A stretch of 64,000 nucleotides of DNA from Candidatus Enterococcus leclercqii (GTDB taxonomy: Bacteria; Bacillota; Bacilli; Lactobacillales; Enterococcaceae): assembly GCF_009933135.1 (NCBI RefSeq), contig NZ_MAEH01000002.1, positions 1 through 64,000 on the forward strand. Direction: 5' to 3'. The notes beneath the pieces are model-generated. The model made no database searches and was not told the origin of the DNA. It saw only the letters and a list, made by a program, of their open reading frames with translations. Below, piece after piece: positions 1 through 8,911 of the stretch. A program made the translations under genes and the position numbers. Numbering within the stretch: position 1 is the stretch's first letter; every line of letters begins with the position of its first letter.

Positions 1-77
1 TTCCTTAATTTTCGCTCAAGAATCTACATCATCCAAGGGCTGATTTTTGTTTAAGAAAGAGCGAAAAATAAAAAAGC

Positions 78-107
78 GCTCAGGCAAGAATTTTTTCCTG
101 CCTGAGC
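78..107 (-). terminator. Intrinsic terminator-like hairpin
   Basis: Nine-base arms GCTCAGGCA and TGCCTGAGC enclose a 12-base loop. On the minus strand the hairpin is followed by a T-rich tract, so it would stop leftward transcription. A second inverted repeat (TTTTCGCTC at 9-17, GAGCGAAAA at 59-67) lies just to the left. No gene is visible between 1 and 306, so what it serves is unknown. Confidence 0.5.
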
Positions 108-306
108 TCATTCACTCATTCAATTTGAACTCACCAACACTATTTGACGAAGAGCCGGTTTTTTGCGTGTGACTGAAGAAATCTCGGCCTGAGAGTAAAT
201 GCAAGTTTTAAAATGTGTGAATTATTATAAAATAGTGAGTTTAAAAATAGGTATTGTTCATTTTATCTGTTAAACTATGCTTGAGAAGCTGTGGAGGTGA
301 CGGAAA

Positions 307-1470
307 ATGAAGGGCAAATGGCGTTGGCAGACTGGAGGGAGGATAGCTGTATTTTTTACAGTCATTTTCTCATTATTAGTCCTGCCTTATATCAGTCAGC
401 TGATGGATGCACCAACAGCTGTGGAGCATAAAATCGAAGGGACTCGGGCCCAGATTATGGTGACTAATGAAGCTTTGGCAGTTTTGCAATCTGACGGGGC
501 TCCTGAATATGTCACAGAACGCTTAGAAAACGAGAAGCAACTATTGGAAAATCTGAAAAAGCAGCTGGAACATGGCTGGCATCGCTCAGCTGTGATGGAG
601 GAAGCAGCCCTAGCTCAAAGTCATCTAATTGGACTGCGGACCACAAATCCTCACTCGCCAATGATTCAACAACAAGAGCTAAAAGTTGCGGAATTGGAGT
701 ATTTCGTTGAACACACAGGGACAAAGCGGATTGATATTACCTATGCAGATCGCTTGCCGCTGTTGAATTATTTAGCTAATATTTTCAATAAAATTCCTGG
801 TGGCGTGTTCTTCTTAAGCTGTGGCTTGTTTATGGCCAACTGCTTTACCAAGGGACAGTTTAACGGGCAGTGGCGCCAATGGGAAAAACGGCAATTGTCA
901 CAGTGGGAGGGGAGTCTTCAGCGACGCCGCTTTAAAATGATCTTGATTTTGTGTTTGACGGTGATCGCCGCCGCATTTATGGCAGTCAGTTTGTTTGTTG
1001 TCATCAATGACGGTTTGGGGGCTTGGCAGTATCCACTGTTTTACCGAGACCATCAAGAAAAGATTCAGCAAATGAGTGTGTCAGCCTATCTGGGGCGATC
1101 AGGATTGTCGATTGTGATGGGGATTTTCTTTTTAGGGGCAGTTTCCAGTGTGTTGGTGCGCTTTACCCGTAACTTTCTGCTTCAGAGCGTGATCCTTTGT
1201 GGGCTTTTGCTACCGTCACTATTTCCGGAACTTCATGGGCTTTTAGATGTTCGCTTTGCACAATTTCTGCCCATGAGCTACCTTGATTTGCCAAAGCTGA
1301 TCCTGATGGAAAATCCGTGGAATAGCTCACTTGTCAGTTGGGAAAAAGGATTGTTGGTATTTTTTGTATTGCTGGTTTTATTGCTGTTGTTGGCTAATTT
1401 TAAAGATCGGCAGGAACAGCTTGTCTTTGCTCCTGTAAAAGAAAAGTTTAATCGTAAAACACTGCAATGA
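307..1470 (+). CDS. Polytopic membrane protein, ABC-2 permease-like topology
   Basis: I do not recognise a named family. The 387-residue protein has an N-terminal membrane segment (about residues 12-32), then a long charged, helical extracytoplasmic stretch (about 40-150). Roughly five more hydrophobic segments follow (about 165-185, 215-236, 262-285, 290-310 and 345-367). One N-terminal helix, a large outer loop and a C-terminal membrane block is the layout of ABC-2 type permeases involved in export or immunity, but no ATPase gene is adjacent, so this is inference from topology only. The start is supported by GGAGGTGA seven bases upstream of the ATG. It stands alone, followed by a small rightward gene after about 190 bases. 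Confidence 0.6.
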   Translation: MKGKWRWQTGGRIAVFFTVIFSLLVLPYISQLMDAPTAVEHKIEGTRAQIMVTNEALAVLQSDGAPEYVTERLENEKQLLENLKKQLEHGWHRSAVMEEAALAQSHLIGLRTTNPHSPMIQQQELKVAELEYFVEHTGTKRIDITYADRLPLLNYLANIFNKIPGGVFFLSCGLFMANCFTKGQFNGQWRQWEKRQLSQWEGSLQRRRFKMILILCLTVIAAAFMAVSLFVVINDGLGAWQYPLFYRDHQEKIQQMSVSAYLGRSGLSIVMGIFFLGAVSSVLVRFTRNFLLQSVILCGLLLPSLFPELHGLLDVRFAQFLPMSYLDLPKLILMENPWNSSLVSWEKGLLVFFVLLVLLLLLANFKDRQEQLVFAPVKEKFNRKTLQ

Positions 1471-1664
1471 AAATAGCGTAAAAGACCTTTAGCGGTAAAA
1501 AATCAGTTTTGAGCAAGTTTAGAGAAATTTTACCCTGTGAAAAGGTTTTCGAAAAAAATGCTGCTGATGTGTTATGATAAGAACAGGAAAATTCAGAATG
1601 ACCAAAGCAGCCGAAAACTTTATTGAAGACAGCTGTTTGGGTACGTCTACAGGAGGTCATATCG

Positions 1665-2156
1665 TTGTCAGAATTAGCAGAAGCTATCGCGAATTTGCAC
1701 CAATCACAGGAAATTTTGAACCGTCTTGCTCGAGGCTTGGAAAAGGACCCGGTCTACGGACAGCTGGAATATCAAGAAAAGATAAATGATCTGCGGGATT
1801 ATTCCAATGGGTTGTCCGTATGTACTTACTTGGAAGAACCTACGAATATAACGATTTTTGGTGATATCAGTTCGGCAGCGTTATTGCGAGAACAAGTGGG
1901 CTTAATTGGCGCTGTGATTGCCCAGCTGAGTTCTGACGAAGGAAAAAAGACCGCTGCTGAAGCATATGGCTTAAACAATGCCGATATTCGGCGCATCACC
2001 ATGAGCCTCCAGGGAATGATTGAGTTAAATAACTTATTGCGCCAAGAAGAAGATCTGGTGTTGGATGCTTCCAAAGTGACTGAAGCGCAAACAGCGCCAA
2101 CGACAGCACCTACCGAAGAGAAAAAAGGCTTTTTCAAAAAGTTGTTTGGTCGTTAA
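1665..2156 (+). CDS. Small cytosolic protein of unknown function, TTG start
   Basis: The frame stays open upstream to an ATG at 1623, but that has no ribosome binding site. TTG at 1665 lies eight bases after a perfect AGGAGG (1651-1656), giving a 163-residue protein beginning M-S-E-L-A. It is mostly helical and soluble, with a Thr/Ala/Pro-rich linker near the end and a basic, aromatic tail (GFFKKLFGR) of the kind that can sit on a membrane surface. I do not recognise the family. It ends at a strong terminator shared with the convergent mevalonate operon. The length and good ribosome site make it a real gene; the function is open. Confidence 0.65.
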   Translation: MSELAEAIANLHQSQEILNRLARGLEKDPVYGQLEYQEKINDLRDYSNGLSVCTYLEEPTNITIFGDISSAALLREQVGLIGAVIAQLSSDEGKKTAAEAYGLNNADIRRITMSLQGMIELNNLLRQEEDLVLDASKVTEAQTAPTTAPTEEKKGFFKKLFGR

Positions 2157-2168
2157 AACGAATAGAAA

Positions 2169-2220
2169 AGACCCCTCTGCAATGAGCCCTTACGCTCAAA
2201 TTACTGAGGGGTCTTTTTTT
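2169..2220 (+). terminator. Intrinsic terminator
   Basis: AGACCCCTC (2169-2177) pairs with GAGGGGTCT (2206-2214) and is followed by a run of T. It ends the gene at 1665-2156. Because fni converges from the right, it may work in both directions, though the T run favours the plus strand. Confidence 0.85.
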
Positions 2221-2253
2221 ATTCAGACTAGCTGTTTAAGTATGAAAATGTCC

Positions 2254-3294
2254 TTAGCGAAGACTGTACTTGCGGATGTCGATGTTGCGGTTGTGGCACC
2301 ACTGCAATAGATTGCCAGAAAAAGTCACAGGAACATGCCGCAAGTCTTTGAGGTCTTTTTGGCCAGTGAGAGTCATTAACAGACGCAACTGTGCTTTCCA
2401 CGCTTCGACTTGCTGAATACCCGCTTCAACGCCTTTTTTGCTGACAGTATGGAGAATCGTACCGGAGACTCCGCAAGCTCGGGCACCCAGAACCAGTGAC
2501 TTATAAATATCATAGGCGTTGCGAATACCACCAGAAGCCAACAAATCGAAAATCTGGGGGACTTCTAAGGCTTCTACCAAAGATTCTGGCGTAGATTGGC
2601 CAAAGTCAGTCAGATAATCCAATTCATGTTTGTGGCGACGGGCATTTTCGATGCGAGTGAAGCTGGTGCCGCCACGACCGCTGACGTCAATGGCTGTGAC
2701 GCCAATATTCACCAACTGTTGGATTGTCTCCCGGGTCATTCCAAAGCCGACTTCTTTCACGATTACCGGGACTTCGATGTGATTGACAATATCCTCTATA
2801 TTGGTGAGCCAGCCACGAAAGTCCCGATCTCCTTCTGGCATTACCAACTCTTGAGGCACGTTGACGTGGACTTGCAGCGCATTCGCATCAAAGAGAGCCA
2901 CGGCCCGCTGTGCATCGGGAACGCTGACACCGGCACCGATATTTGCCAGTAGATAGCCATCAGGGTGAGTTTCGCGCACAATCGTGAAGCTGTCGGCAGT
3001 GGTGGGGTCCTTTAAAGCAGCGCTGACAGAACCGGTAGCCATCATCAGGTCACAGGCTTTGGCAACTTCGGCCAGCTTACGGTTCAACTCGCGGGTTTTT
3101 TCGCTGCCACCGGTCATCGCATTAATGTAAAAAGGGGTGCTCAAGGTAGTATCCAAGACGTCGACGGTCAGATCGGTCTCTGCCACCGCCATTTCTGGAA
3201 AGCCGGTGTGTAATAGGCGGATCAAATCAAAGTCGTTGGGGCCGTCTTGGTAAAAGGCATTGGCCAAAGCGGCGTGTTGATCTTTGCGGTTCAT
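2254..3294 (-). CDS. fni: Type 2 isopentenyl-diphosphate delta-isomerase
   Basis: FMN- and NADPH-dependent enzyme that interconverts isopentenyl and dimethylallyl diphosphate, the last step of the mevalonate route. The start at 3294 (MNRKDQHA) is preferred over an upstream in-frame ATG because GGAGGT lies just before it and the family begins with the R-K-D-x-H motif. Visible flavin-binding features include NAMTGGS, ATGSVSAAL, an invariant V-K-E-V-G-F-G strand, S-G-R-G-G-T and a C-terminal S-G-G-I-R phosphate loop. Length is 346 residues, typical of the family. It is the last gene of the leftward mevalonate cluster, separated from mvaK2 by a long imperfect hairpin. Confidence 0.95.
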   Translation of the reverse strand: MNRKDQHAALANAFYQDGPNDFDLIRLLHTGFPEMAVAETDLTVDVLDTTLSTPFYINAMTGGSEKTRELNRKLAEVAKACDLMMATGSVSAALKDPTTADSFTIVRETHPDGYLLANIGAGVSVPDAQRAVALFDANALQVHVNVPQELVMPEGDRDFRGWLTNIEDIVNHIEVPVIVKEVGFGMTRETIQQLVNIGVTAIDVSGRGGTSFTRIENARRHKHELDYLTDFGQSTPESLVEALEVPQIFDLLASGGIRNAYDIYKSLVLGARACGVSGTILHTVSKKGVEAGIQQVEAWKAQLRLLMTLTGQKDLKDLRHVPVTFSGNLLQWCHNRNIDIRKYSLR

Positions 3295-3354
3295 AAGGCG
3301 GGACCTCCAGTCAGAATATTGTCTCACAAGTGAGACAGTGGGCGGATTAAACAA

Positions 3355-3443
3355 AAGAAGCCGTCCGTCTCAGTGCCGGTATTGATTTGGGAGCAGTCCT
3401 GCTTTGAAACAAGTGCCAACAAATCAAAACTGAGCGGCTTTTT
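3355..3443 (-). other. Long imperfect hairpin between mvaK2 and fni
   Basis: On the minus strand the block begins with AAAGCCGCTCAGT and ends with ACTGAG..CGGCTT. Inside it a second pair, TTGATTTG (3382-3389) and CAAATCAA (3420-3427), also matches. The nested arms can fold into one long interrupted stem in the mvaK2-fni transcript. No good U run follows on the minus strand, so a processing site or partial attenuator is more likely than a full terminator. Confidence 0.45.
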
Positions 3444-3476
3444 AATTCGACGGTGTGGTTGTGGTAGCCTGGAATT

Positions 3477-4553
3477 TTAGTATTGTGGATAGCTGTATAC
3501 GTGAAGTGGCAGCGGTGTAATTTCAGACGTCTCCCATGCGCTCATCAGAGGGAGAATCCCTGTTTTCTGGTCGACAATCACAATGCCGCAATCGCCGCCA
3601 CCAGCACCAGAGGATTTGGCAGCTCCTTGGTAATGCTCTGCTAAGTCACACATGGTTTTCAGAGCAGGTGTCTCAATTACAACACCGGTGATCTTTGTCA
3701 GTTGGTTCAAAAGCGCCCGATTTTCAGTAATCTTTTCTTTGATCAAGGGCACCTTTTCTTCTTGAAAAGCGCGAATCAAGTCTTCAACACAGGTTCGACT
3801 GTCTGTTAGAAACTGCTGATAACGCTCAGCGCGGTGTTCTTTGGACTCATGAACACGATCCACCAAATCGCTGGTGGAAGCCGGGCTGCCGGTCCAACCG
3901 ATTAAAAGCCGCAGATTTTTGGGAACGGTCAAAGGTTTGATCATCAATGCTGGCCAATCCGCTTCCAAGAGGGCCGTCATGGTGAGATGGTCTTGGGCGG
4001 TTTTGACCCAGTTGGGATCAAAGGTGGAAAAGGCAATCCAACCACCGTAACAGCTGGCGGCGATATCTCCGCAAGAACCATTGCCCTGGACTTCCAGGTG
4101 AGCCAAAGCGGAGAGTTTAAAAATAGTCATGCGGTCCATCTCCAACTGATAAAAAGCATTCAGTGCTTTAACAGTGGCGACAGTCACTGCCCCGCTGGAA
4201 CCCAGACCGTACTTGCGGCCATTGGAGTTATCCAGTTCGCTAGTGACTTTCAAATCATAAAATGACAGGGAACGGCCCTGTTCTTGAGCATATTTTTCGG
4301 TTAAATGAATGGCAGCTAAAATGTAGTGGAACGGGTTTTCCCGCACATCCAGCACCAACTGATCATGACGACGCGTCCATTTGATAGGCAGCTCGCTGTA
4401 TTGTTGGGATTGGATACTGCCACTGCCCGTCGCAGCTTTGACAGTGACTGTGATGAATTGATCCACCGCGACAATCACGGCTGGATGGCCGGGTTCAACG
4501 ACGGCGTATTCACCGGCAATGAATAATTTTCCCGGTACTGAGATCTCAATCAT
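3477..4553 (-). CDS. mvaK2: Phosphomevalonate kinase
   Basis: ATP-dependent kinase that turns mevalonate 5-phosphate into mevalonate 5-diphosphate in the cytosol. It is a GHMP-family protein of 358 residues. The N-terminal PGKLFIAGEYAVV strand, the ATP-binding loop YGLGSSGAVTVA and the C-terminal motif S-S-G-A-G-G-G-D-C-G are all intact. Its place after mvaD and before fni is the standard order in Gram-positive cocci. A gap of 174 bases separates it from mvaD. A ribosome-binding sequence (AAGGAGTTC on the coding strand) precedes the ATG. Confidence 0.95.
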   Translation of the reverse strand: MIEISVPGKLFIAGEYAVVEPGHPAVIVAVDQFITVTVKAATGSGSIQSQQYSELPIKWTRRHDQLVLDVRENPFHYILAAIHLTEKYAQEQGRSLSFYDLKVTSELDNSNGRKYGLGSSGAVTVATVKALNAFYQLEMDRMTIFKLSALAHLEVQGNGSCGDIAASCYGGWIAFSTFDPNWVKTAQDHLTMTALLEADWPALMIKPLTVPKNLRLLIGWTGSPASTSDLVDRVHESKEHRAERYQQFLTDSRTCVEDLIRAFQEEKVPLIKEKITENRALLNQLTKITGVVIETPALKTMCDLAEHYQGAAKSSGAGGGDCGIVIVDQKTGILPLMSAWETSEITPLPLHVYSYPQY

Positions 4554-4727
4554 GAAAAGAACTCCTTAGTTGTGAATTTGGCTGAAGTGAAGAAACCACG
4601 AACTGTTCCCAAATTGCGCGGGTTTAATCGAGCGCCCTTTTGATAAATGAAGTGGCAGCAAAGAGTAAACAGCATTGGTTTTAATCGTCGCCTACATAAG
4701 TGCTAGGGGACTAGCGCAGGCGTAATT

Positions 4728-5702
4728 TTAAAAATATTGGATGCCAGGACCAGCGTGGGCCAAAATCAGTCGCTCTGGTGTAAAGATTTCGGCAAAAGCC
4801 GCTTTGATGAAAGCCTCGTCTTGGCGGCGACATAAAACTTTAACATTGGGACCGGCATCCATCGTGAAATAGCATTCGCTGCCGCGAGCCCGCAAACTGC
4901 GCACTAGATCCATAGCTACCAGACTTTGTGGTGACCAGTAAGTAAATGGTGGAACAGCTGCTAAAGTAGTAGCGTGCATCTTTAGGCCGTTAGCTTCAGT
5001 CGTCTCACCCAGAGTAGTGAAATCTTTTTGGGCGATGGCTGCTTTTAAAGTTGCCAAATCTTGGGGCGTACTTTGCAGCCAACCGGGATAAAAAGCGGAG
5101 GTCGCTACTGTTCGACGCATCCCGTCGCGGCTGGAGACATCTTTTTGCTTGTCATTAATCAAGACAAAAAGCATAGCCAAGTCGTCTTCGAAATAATCAG
5201 AAGCGACAGGGTGCGCCAAGCTGGTTTGGTCATCTTCCCCTTGTTCCCACTCTACAAAGCCGCCGAAAATACTGCGGCAAGCTGAGCCGGAGCCCCGTCG
5301 AGCTAGGCGTGAGAGATCGCTGTCAGAAAGTTCTAAGCCTAGTGCTGCGTTAGTGGCAGCTGCAAGTGCGGCCATACCACTAGCCGAAGAAGCTAGACCA
5401 GCTGCAGTGGGGACAAAATTGGTGCTTTTTACGGTTGCTCGCAGTTGTGTCCCCGCAGCTTCACGGGCGAGGTCTAGAAAGCGGCTGACTTTGGCAGTCG
5501 CCGCAGATTCTTGCAATTTGCCATCCAACACAAAAGTGTCAGCTTGCAGCTGGCTGCTGAAGCTGACGGAAGTTTCGGTGTAAAAGGCATCTAGTGTCAA
5601 TGAGAGACTGTTGTTCATGGGTAAAATCAATTCTTCATTTTTCTTGCCCCAGTATTTGATCAGAGCAATATTGGTGTAAGCTCTGGCTTGTCCTTCGTGC
5701 AT
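4728..5702 (-). CDS. mvaD: Diphosphomevalonate decarboxylase
   Basis: ATP-dependent decarboxylation of mevalonate diphosphate to isopentenyl diphosphate. The protein has 324 residues, the usual length. It opens with the family signature A-Y-T-N-I-A-L-I-K-Y-W-G-K. It carries the GHMP phosphate loop G-L-A-S-S-A-S-G-M-A and a C-terminal D-A-G-P-N-V motif. The ATG follows GAGGAG on the coding strand. It sits 39 bases downstream of mvaK1, so the two are almost certainly cotranscribed. Confidence 0.95.
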   Translation of the reverse strand: MHEGQARAYTNIALIKYWGKKNEELILPMNNSLSLTLDAFYTETSVSFSSQLQADTFVLDGKLQESAATAKVSRFLDLAREAAGTQLRATVKSTNFVPTAAGLASSASGMAALAAATNAALGLELSDSDLSRLARRGSGSACRSIFGGFVEWEQGEDDQTSLAHPVASDYFEDDLAMLFVLINDKQKDVSSRDGMRRTVATSAFYPGWLQSTPQDLATLKAAIAQKDFTTLGETTEANGLKMHATTLAAVPPFTYWSPQSLVAMDLVRSLRARGSECYFTMDAGPNVKVLCRRQDEAFIKAAFAEIFTPERLILAHAGPGIQYF

Positions 5703-5741
5703 GGGTTTTGACTCCTCGTAAAATAATGTGGTAGCGGTACT

Positions 5742-6707
5742 TTAAAGAGAGACAGGAACCGCTGGTGTGTAACCAAGACGCTGAATCCAGGTGGCAGCTG
5801 CCCCGGCATTTTCCAGTTGATTGGCAATGATGGCGGCATTGTGGGCATCTGTGGCTAAGGCAATCATACAACCGCCGCGGCCGCCGCCAGTCAGTTTGGC
5901 ACCCAAGGCGTTGTTGCGGCGCGCCACCTGCACCAGTTGATCCAGCGTAGGATCACTGACAGAGAGACTTTGCAACAGAGTATGGGCTTCGTTCATCAAT
6001 AGACCCAAATAACGGGCTTGGTTGGCTGAGATAGCTTCTTTGGCTTGGCGAGTGAGGTCACCCAATTGCTGAATCGCACGTTGCGCTTGCTGGGGATTTG
6101 TTGTCATCAAACTAGCAACATCTCGTACGGTATCGCGAGTCTTGCCTTTAACACCAGTATCGGCGACAATTAGACAGCCGTCCAGCTTTAATGGAAATGC
6201 ATGGAAGGGTTTATCCCTTTCAAAGAGAATTGGCTCAGTACCGCTGGTAGCCGCCGCATCAATGCCGCTGGGGTTGCCGTGGGCGATTTTTTCAGATTGG
6301 TTCACGTAATGCAGCAGTCCCGCCGGCGTTTCTTCTACTTGTTGCCAGGCCAAAAAGGCTCGTGTCACCGCTACTGCCACAGCAGCGCTAGAGCCCATGC
6401 CTCGTTCGGCAGGGATTGTGCTGGTGATGGTACACAAAAGCGGTGGAGCAGCAAAGTCCTGTCGCAGCATATAAATTAGTTCTTTTAAATTATTCAGGCT
6501 CTGGGGGACTTGTGTCAAAGGCCCAGTGAAATAGGCAGAGTCCAAAAAATCCTCCTGTGAACGGCGGATTACTGCGGTTACCTGAGTAGCTGAAAAGGGC
6601 ATTGCAATCGCCGGTTCTCCGTAAACGACCGCATGCTCTCCCATCAATATGATCTTGCCGCTTGCTTGACCAGTAGCGATCTCCTTCACGTTGGGCACCT
6701 CAATCAT
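5742..6707 (-). CDS. mvaK1: Mevalonate kinase
   Basis: First kinase of the lower mevalonate pathway, phosphorylating mevalonate with ATP. GHMP motifs are clear: GKIILMGEHAVVYGEPAIA near the N-terminus, E-R-G-M-G-S-S-A-A-V in the middle and T-G-G-G-R-G-G-C near the end. I chose ATG 6707 (MIEVPNVKE) because the extra 22 residues from ATG 6773 do not resemble the family, giving 321 residues. Neither start is ideal: no good ribosome site lies close to 6707, while GCGAGGAAA sits directly before 6773. It is the promoter-proximal gene of the leftward operon and diverges from the deoxynucleoside kinase. Confidence 0.92.
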   Translation of the reverse strand: MIEVPNVKEIATGQASGKIILMGEHAVVYGEPAIAMPFSATQVTAVIRRSQEDFLDSAYFTGPLTQVPQSLNNLKELIYMLRQDFAAPPLLCTITSTIPAERGMGSSAAVAVAVTRAFLAWQQVEETPAGLLHYVNQSEKIAHGNPSGIDAAATSGTEPILFERDKPFHAFPLKLDGCLIVADTGVKGKTRDTVRDVASLMTTNPQQAQRAIQQLGDLTRQAKEAISANQARYLGLLMNEAHTLLQSLSVSDPTLDQLVQVARRNNALGAKLTGGGRGGCMIALATDAHNAAIIANQLENAGAAATWIQRLGYTPAVPVSL

Positions 6708-6957
6708 GATTATTTGCGGGAGGGTGACTCCCCAAGTCTGCTCGTCTTTTTGGAAACATGACAAAACTGTCATTTTCCTCGCTTCCCCATTCTACTAAAT
6801 ATTCCCTGATTCGTTAATAGTTTCAGAAAAAATGCTGAGATTTCCATTGTTTTCTTAAACAATTTTTGGGAAAGAGTGTTGCTTTTTGCTGATTTTGCCC
6901 CTTTAAAATGGATTATTTAGAGAGAATCTGTTACGAAAAAGCAGCCTATTCTTTGAG

Positions 6958-6987
6958 TTGACCATAAAAGCTTTTCTGCGTTATAGT
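6958..6987 (+). promoter_or_regulatory. Promoter for the deoxynucleoside kinase gene
   Basis: TTGACC (6958-6963), an 18-base spacer and TATAGT (6982-6987) form a good sigma-A type promoter about 50 bases before the kinase start. The rest of the 337-base divergent region (6708-7044) is AT-rich. It must also hold the leftward mevalonate promoter, which I could not place. Confidence 0.6.
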
Positions 6988-7044
6988 GGTCCAAGTGACT
7001 TTTGCAAAGGGCACAATAAACAAAAGAATGAGAGTTGGAGGACG

Positions 7045-7704
7045 ATGGCTGTGATCGTATTAGCAGGGACGATAGGTGCAGGCAAATCAAGTTTGACAGA
7101 GATGATCGCCAATCATCTGGACAGTGAAGCATTTTACGAATCGGTAGACAACAATGAGGTGCTGCCGCTATTTTATGCGGATCCCAACAAATATGCTTTT
7201 TTGCTGCAGATCTATTTTTTAAATAAACGTTTTGACAGTATTAAACAAGCCCTACAAAATGAAGACAACGTGTTGGATCGCTCAATTTATGAAGACTCTT
7301 TGTTGTTTCATCTGAATGCTGATTTGGGACGAGCAACTGAAACTGAGGTCAAAGTTTACGACGAGTTGTTGAGTAATATGTTGGAAGAGCTGCCTTATGC
7401 GGCTCATAAAAAGCACCCGGATCTTTTGGTGCACATCAAAGTTTCTTTTGAAACGATGCTTGCTCGTATTCAAAAGCGCAATCGGCCGTATGAGCAGCTG
7501 GATTATGATCCAACGTTGTACGATTACTATAAAGAATTGAACAGCCGTTATGATAACTGGTATCAAGCTTACGATCAGAGCCCGAAGATCCAGATTGACG
7601 GTGACAAGCTGAATTTCGTAGAAGATCCGGCTGCTGCCAAAGCGGTCCTGCAATTGATTGATGACAAGCTGGCAGAAGTGCGTAACTTGCATCCGGTGGG
7701 ATAA
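7045..7704 (+). CDS. Deoxynucleoside kinase (deoxyadenosine/deoxyguanosine kinase family)
   Basis: Cytosolic salvage enzyme that phosphorylates deoxynucleosides with ATP. The 219-residue protein has the P-loop G-T-I-G-A-G-K-S-S near the N-terminus, the catalytic D-R-S-I-Y-E-D-S-L-L-F motif in the middle and an R-I-Q-K-R-N-R-P-Y-E lid segment. An in-frame ATG at 6958 overlaps the promoter, whereas ATG 7045 follows TTGGAGGACG, so 7045 is the start. It is monocistronic, with its own promoter and terminator. Purine versus pyrimidine specificity cannot be decided by eye. Confidence 0.9.
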   Translation: MAVIVLAGTIGAGKSSLTEMIANHLDSEAFYESVDNNEVLPLFYADPNKYAFLLQIYFLNKRFDSIKQALQNEDNVLDRSIYEDSLLFHLNADLGRATETEVKVYDELLSNMLEELPYAAHKKHPDLLVHIKVSFETMLARIQKRNRPYEQLDYDPTLYDYYKELNSRYDNWYQAYDQSPKIQIDGDKLNFVEDPAAAKAVLQLIDDKLAEVRNLHPVG

Positions 7705-7710
7705 AAAGTT

Positions 7711-7744
7711 GACCATTGTCTGAAAAAGGCAGTGGTCTTTTTTT
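7711..7744 (+). terminator. Intrinsic terminator
   Basis: GACCATTG pairs with CAGTGGTC (one mismatch) around a short A-rich loop and is followed by seven T. It ends the deoxynucleoside kinase transcript. Confidence 0.8.
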
Positions 7745-7835
7745 GGTAGTAAAACTCAGGACTGTTATAATAAAATGAGATGCAGCAAAAGACCGCTTCT
7801 GTGGCTGGCTGCGATGTTTGCAGGAGGGGCAAGGA

Positions 7836-8741
7836 ATGGAAAAAATCCGCAGTTTCAATGATGGAATTTCTAGTTGGGTGCAAGTAGACGGCCATGATGT
7901 CGCTTCAATTCGCCTGGTACAAGAACGCTATCAGATCTCTGATGAGATGCTGACTTACTCATTAGATAAAAACGAACGGGCTCGTGTGGAGTACGATACC
8001 GAGACAAAGGCATTTTTATTGATCTTCAATGTGCCTCATCGGGAGAAAGTTGAAAATCATTACGAAGCCAGTCCCATGACCTTCATCATCAAAGAAGGTC
8101 GGCTGTTCACATTTACGACGGCTCGGACGCAATATGTCCATGAGTTGATGGAAAGTCTGCTCCACAAAAATTCTCGCCAAAGTGAGTACAGCTTGTTGTT
8201 TCATACTTTATTTGTAATTAGTGATGCCTTCTTCCCACTGATTGAAGAGGTGAATAGCCAACGCAGCCGTTTAAATCAACGCCTGCGGGAGAAAACCACC
8301 AATAAAAATCTGATTGCCATGAGTGACTTGGAAATCGGGCTGGTCTATCTGGTGTCGGCTACTAAGCAAAATGCCGTTTTATTGCATCAGATCCAAGCGC
8401 AAAGTATTTATCATCGGCTGCAGGAAAATGAAAAAGAACAGTTGGAGGATGCCCTGATTGAAGCCAAACAAGCAGTGGAGATGACACAACTGGCTTCTCA
8501 AGTGTTGGAACAGCTTTCCGGTGCCTACAACAATCTGTTGAACAACAACCTAAACGACACTATGAAATTTTTGACAGTCTGGTCATTATTATTAACCGTA
8601 CCGACTATCGTCACCGGCTTTTTCGGGATGAATGTCCCACTTCCTTTTTCCAACTCAGTCTTTGGCTGGGCAATCGCCATGTTGATCAGCCTCATTTTAG
8701 CAGTGTGGATGCTAGTCGCAATGTGGCGGCGGATACGATGA
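7836..8741 (+). CDS. corA: CorA-family divalent cation (magnesium) channel
   Basis: Pentameric magnesium/cobalt channel of the cytoplasmic membrane. The 301-residue protein has a long cytosolic N-terminal domain. It ends with two membrane helices joined by the selectivity motif G-M-N-V-P-L, which defines CorA. Helix one is about residues 240-260 and helix two about 272-297, followed by a basic tail. ATG 7836 is chosen because the preceding GCAGGAGGGG is well spaced; an in-frame ATG 18 bases upstream lies before that site. It has its own terminator and is probably transcribed alone. Confidence 0.92.
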   Translation: MEKIRSFNDGISSWVQVDGHDVASIRLVQERYQISDEMLTYSLDKNERARVEYDTETKAFLLIFNVPHREKVENHYEASPMTFIIKEGRLFTFTTARTQYVHELMESLLHKNSRQSEYSLLFHTLFVISDAFFPLIEEVNSQRSRLNQRLREKTTNKNLIAMSDLEIGLVYLVSATKQNAVLLHQIQAQSIYHRLQENEKEQLEDALIEAKQAVEMTQLASQVLEQLSGAYNNLLNNNLNDTMKFLTVWSLLLTVPTIVTGFFGMNVPLPFSNSVFGWAIAMLISLILAVWMLVAMWRRIR

Positions 8742-8750
8742 ACGATAAAA

Positions 8751-8787
8751 AAACAGTAGTTGACGCAAAGTTAGCTGCTGTTTTTTT
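8751..8787 (+). terminator. Intrinsic terminator
   Basis: AAACAG-T-AG pairs with CT-G-CTGTTT, with small mismatches, followed by a run of T. It ends the corA transcript. Confidence 0.7.
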
Positions 8788-8809
8788 GAATGCAGATAAA
8801 AGGCTGTTC

Positions 8810-8844
8810 TGTTGGTAACAAGAGTCTTTTTGTTGGCAACAAAA
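8810..8844. repeat. Perfect 17-bp palindrome with a degenerate partner
   Basis: TTTTGTTG-G-CAACAAAA (8828-8844) is a perfect palindrome. A related TGTTGGTAACA lies at 8810-8820, 20 bases apart centre to centre, or about two helical turns. It lies between corA and the end of the pentapeptide gene, downstream of both, so it is not an obvious promoter operator. Confidence 0.5.
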
Positions 8845-8911
8845 CCTGCTGGGTAGTTGTGATGGCTACTAGTGTATTGTTCTGCTGGCAAGCGGTCCTG
8901 GCCTGCGATGG

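Noticed and set aside
6708-6773. A 22-residue N-terminal extension of mevalonate kinase
   Set aside because: The extension does not look like the family; the ribosome-site evidence is mixed, so the shorter start was kept with a note.
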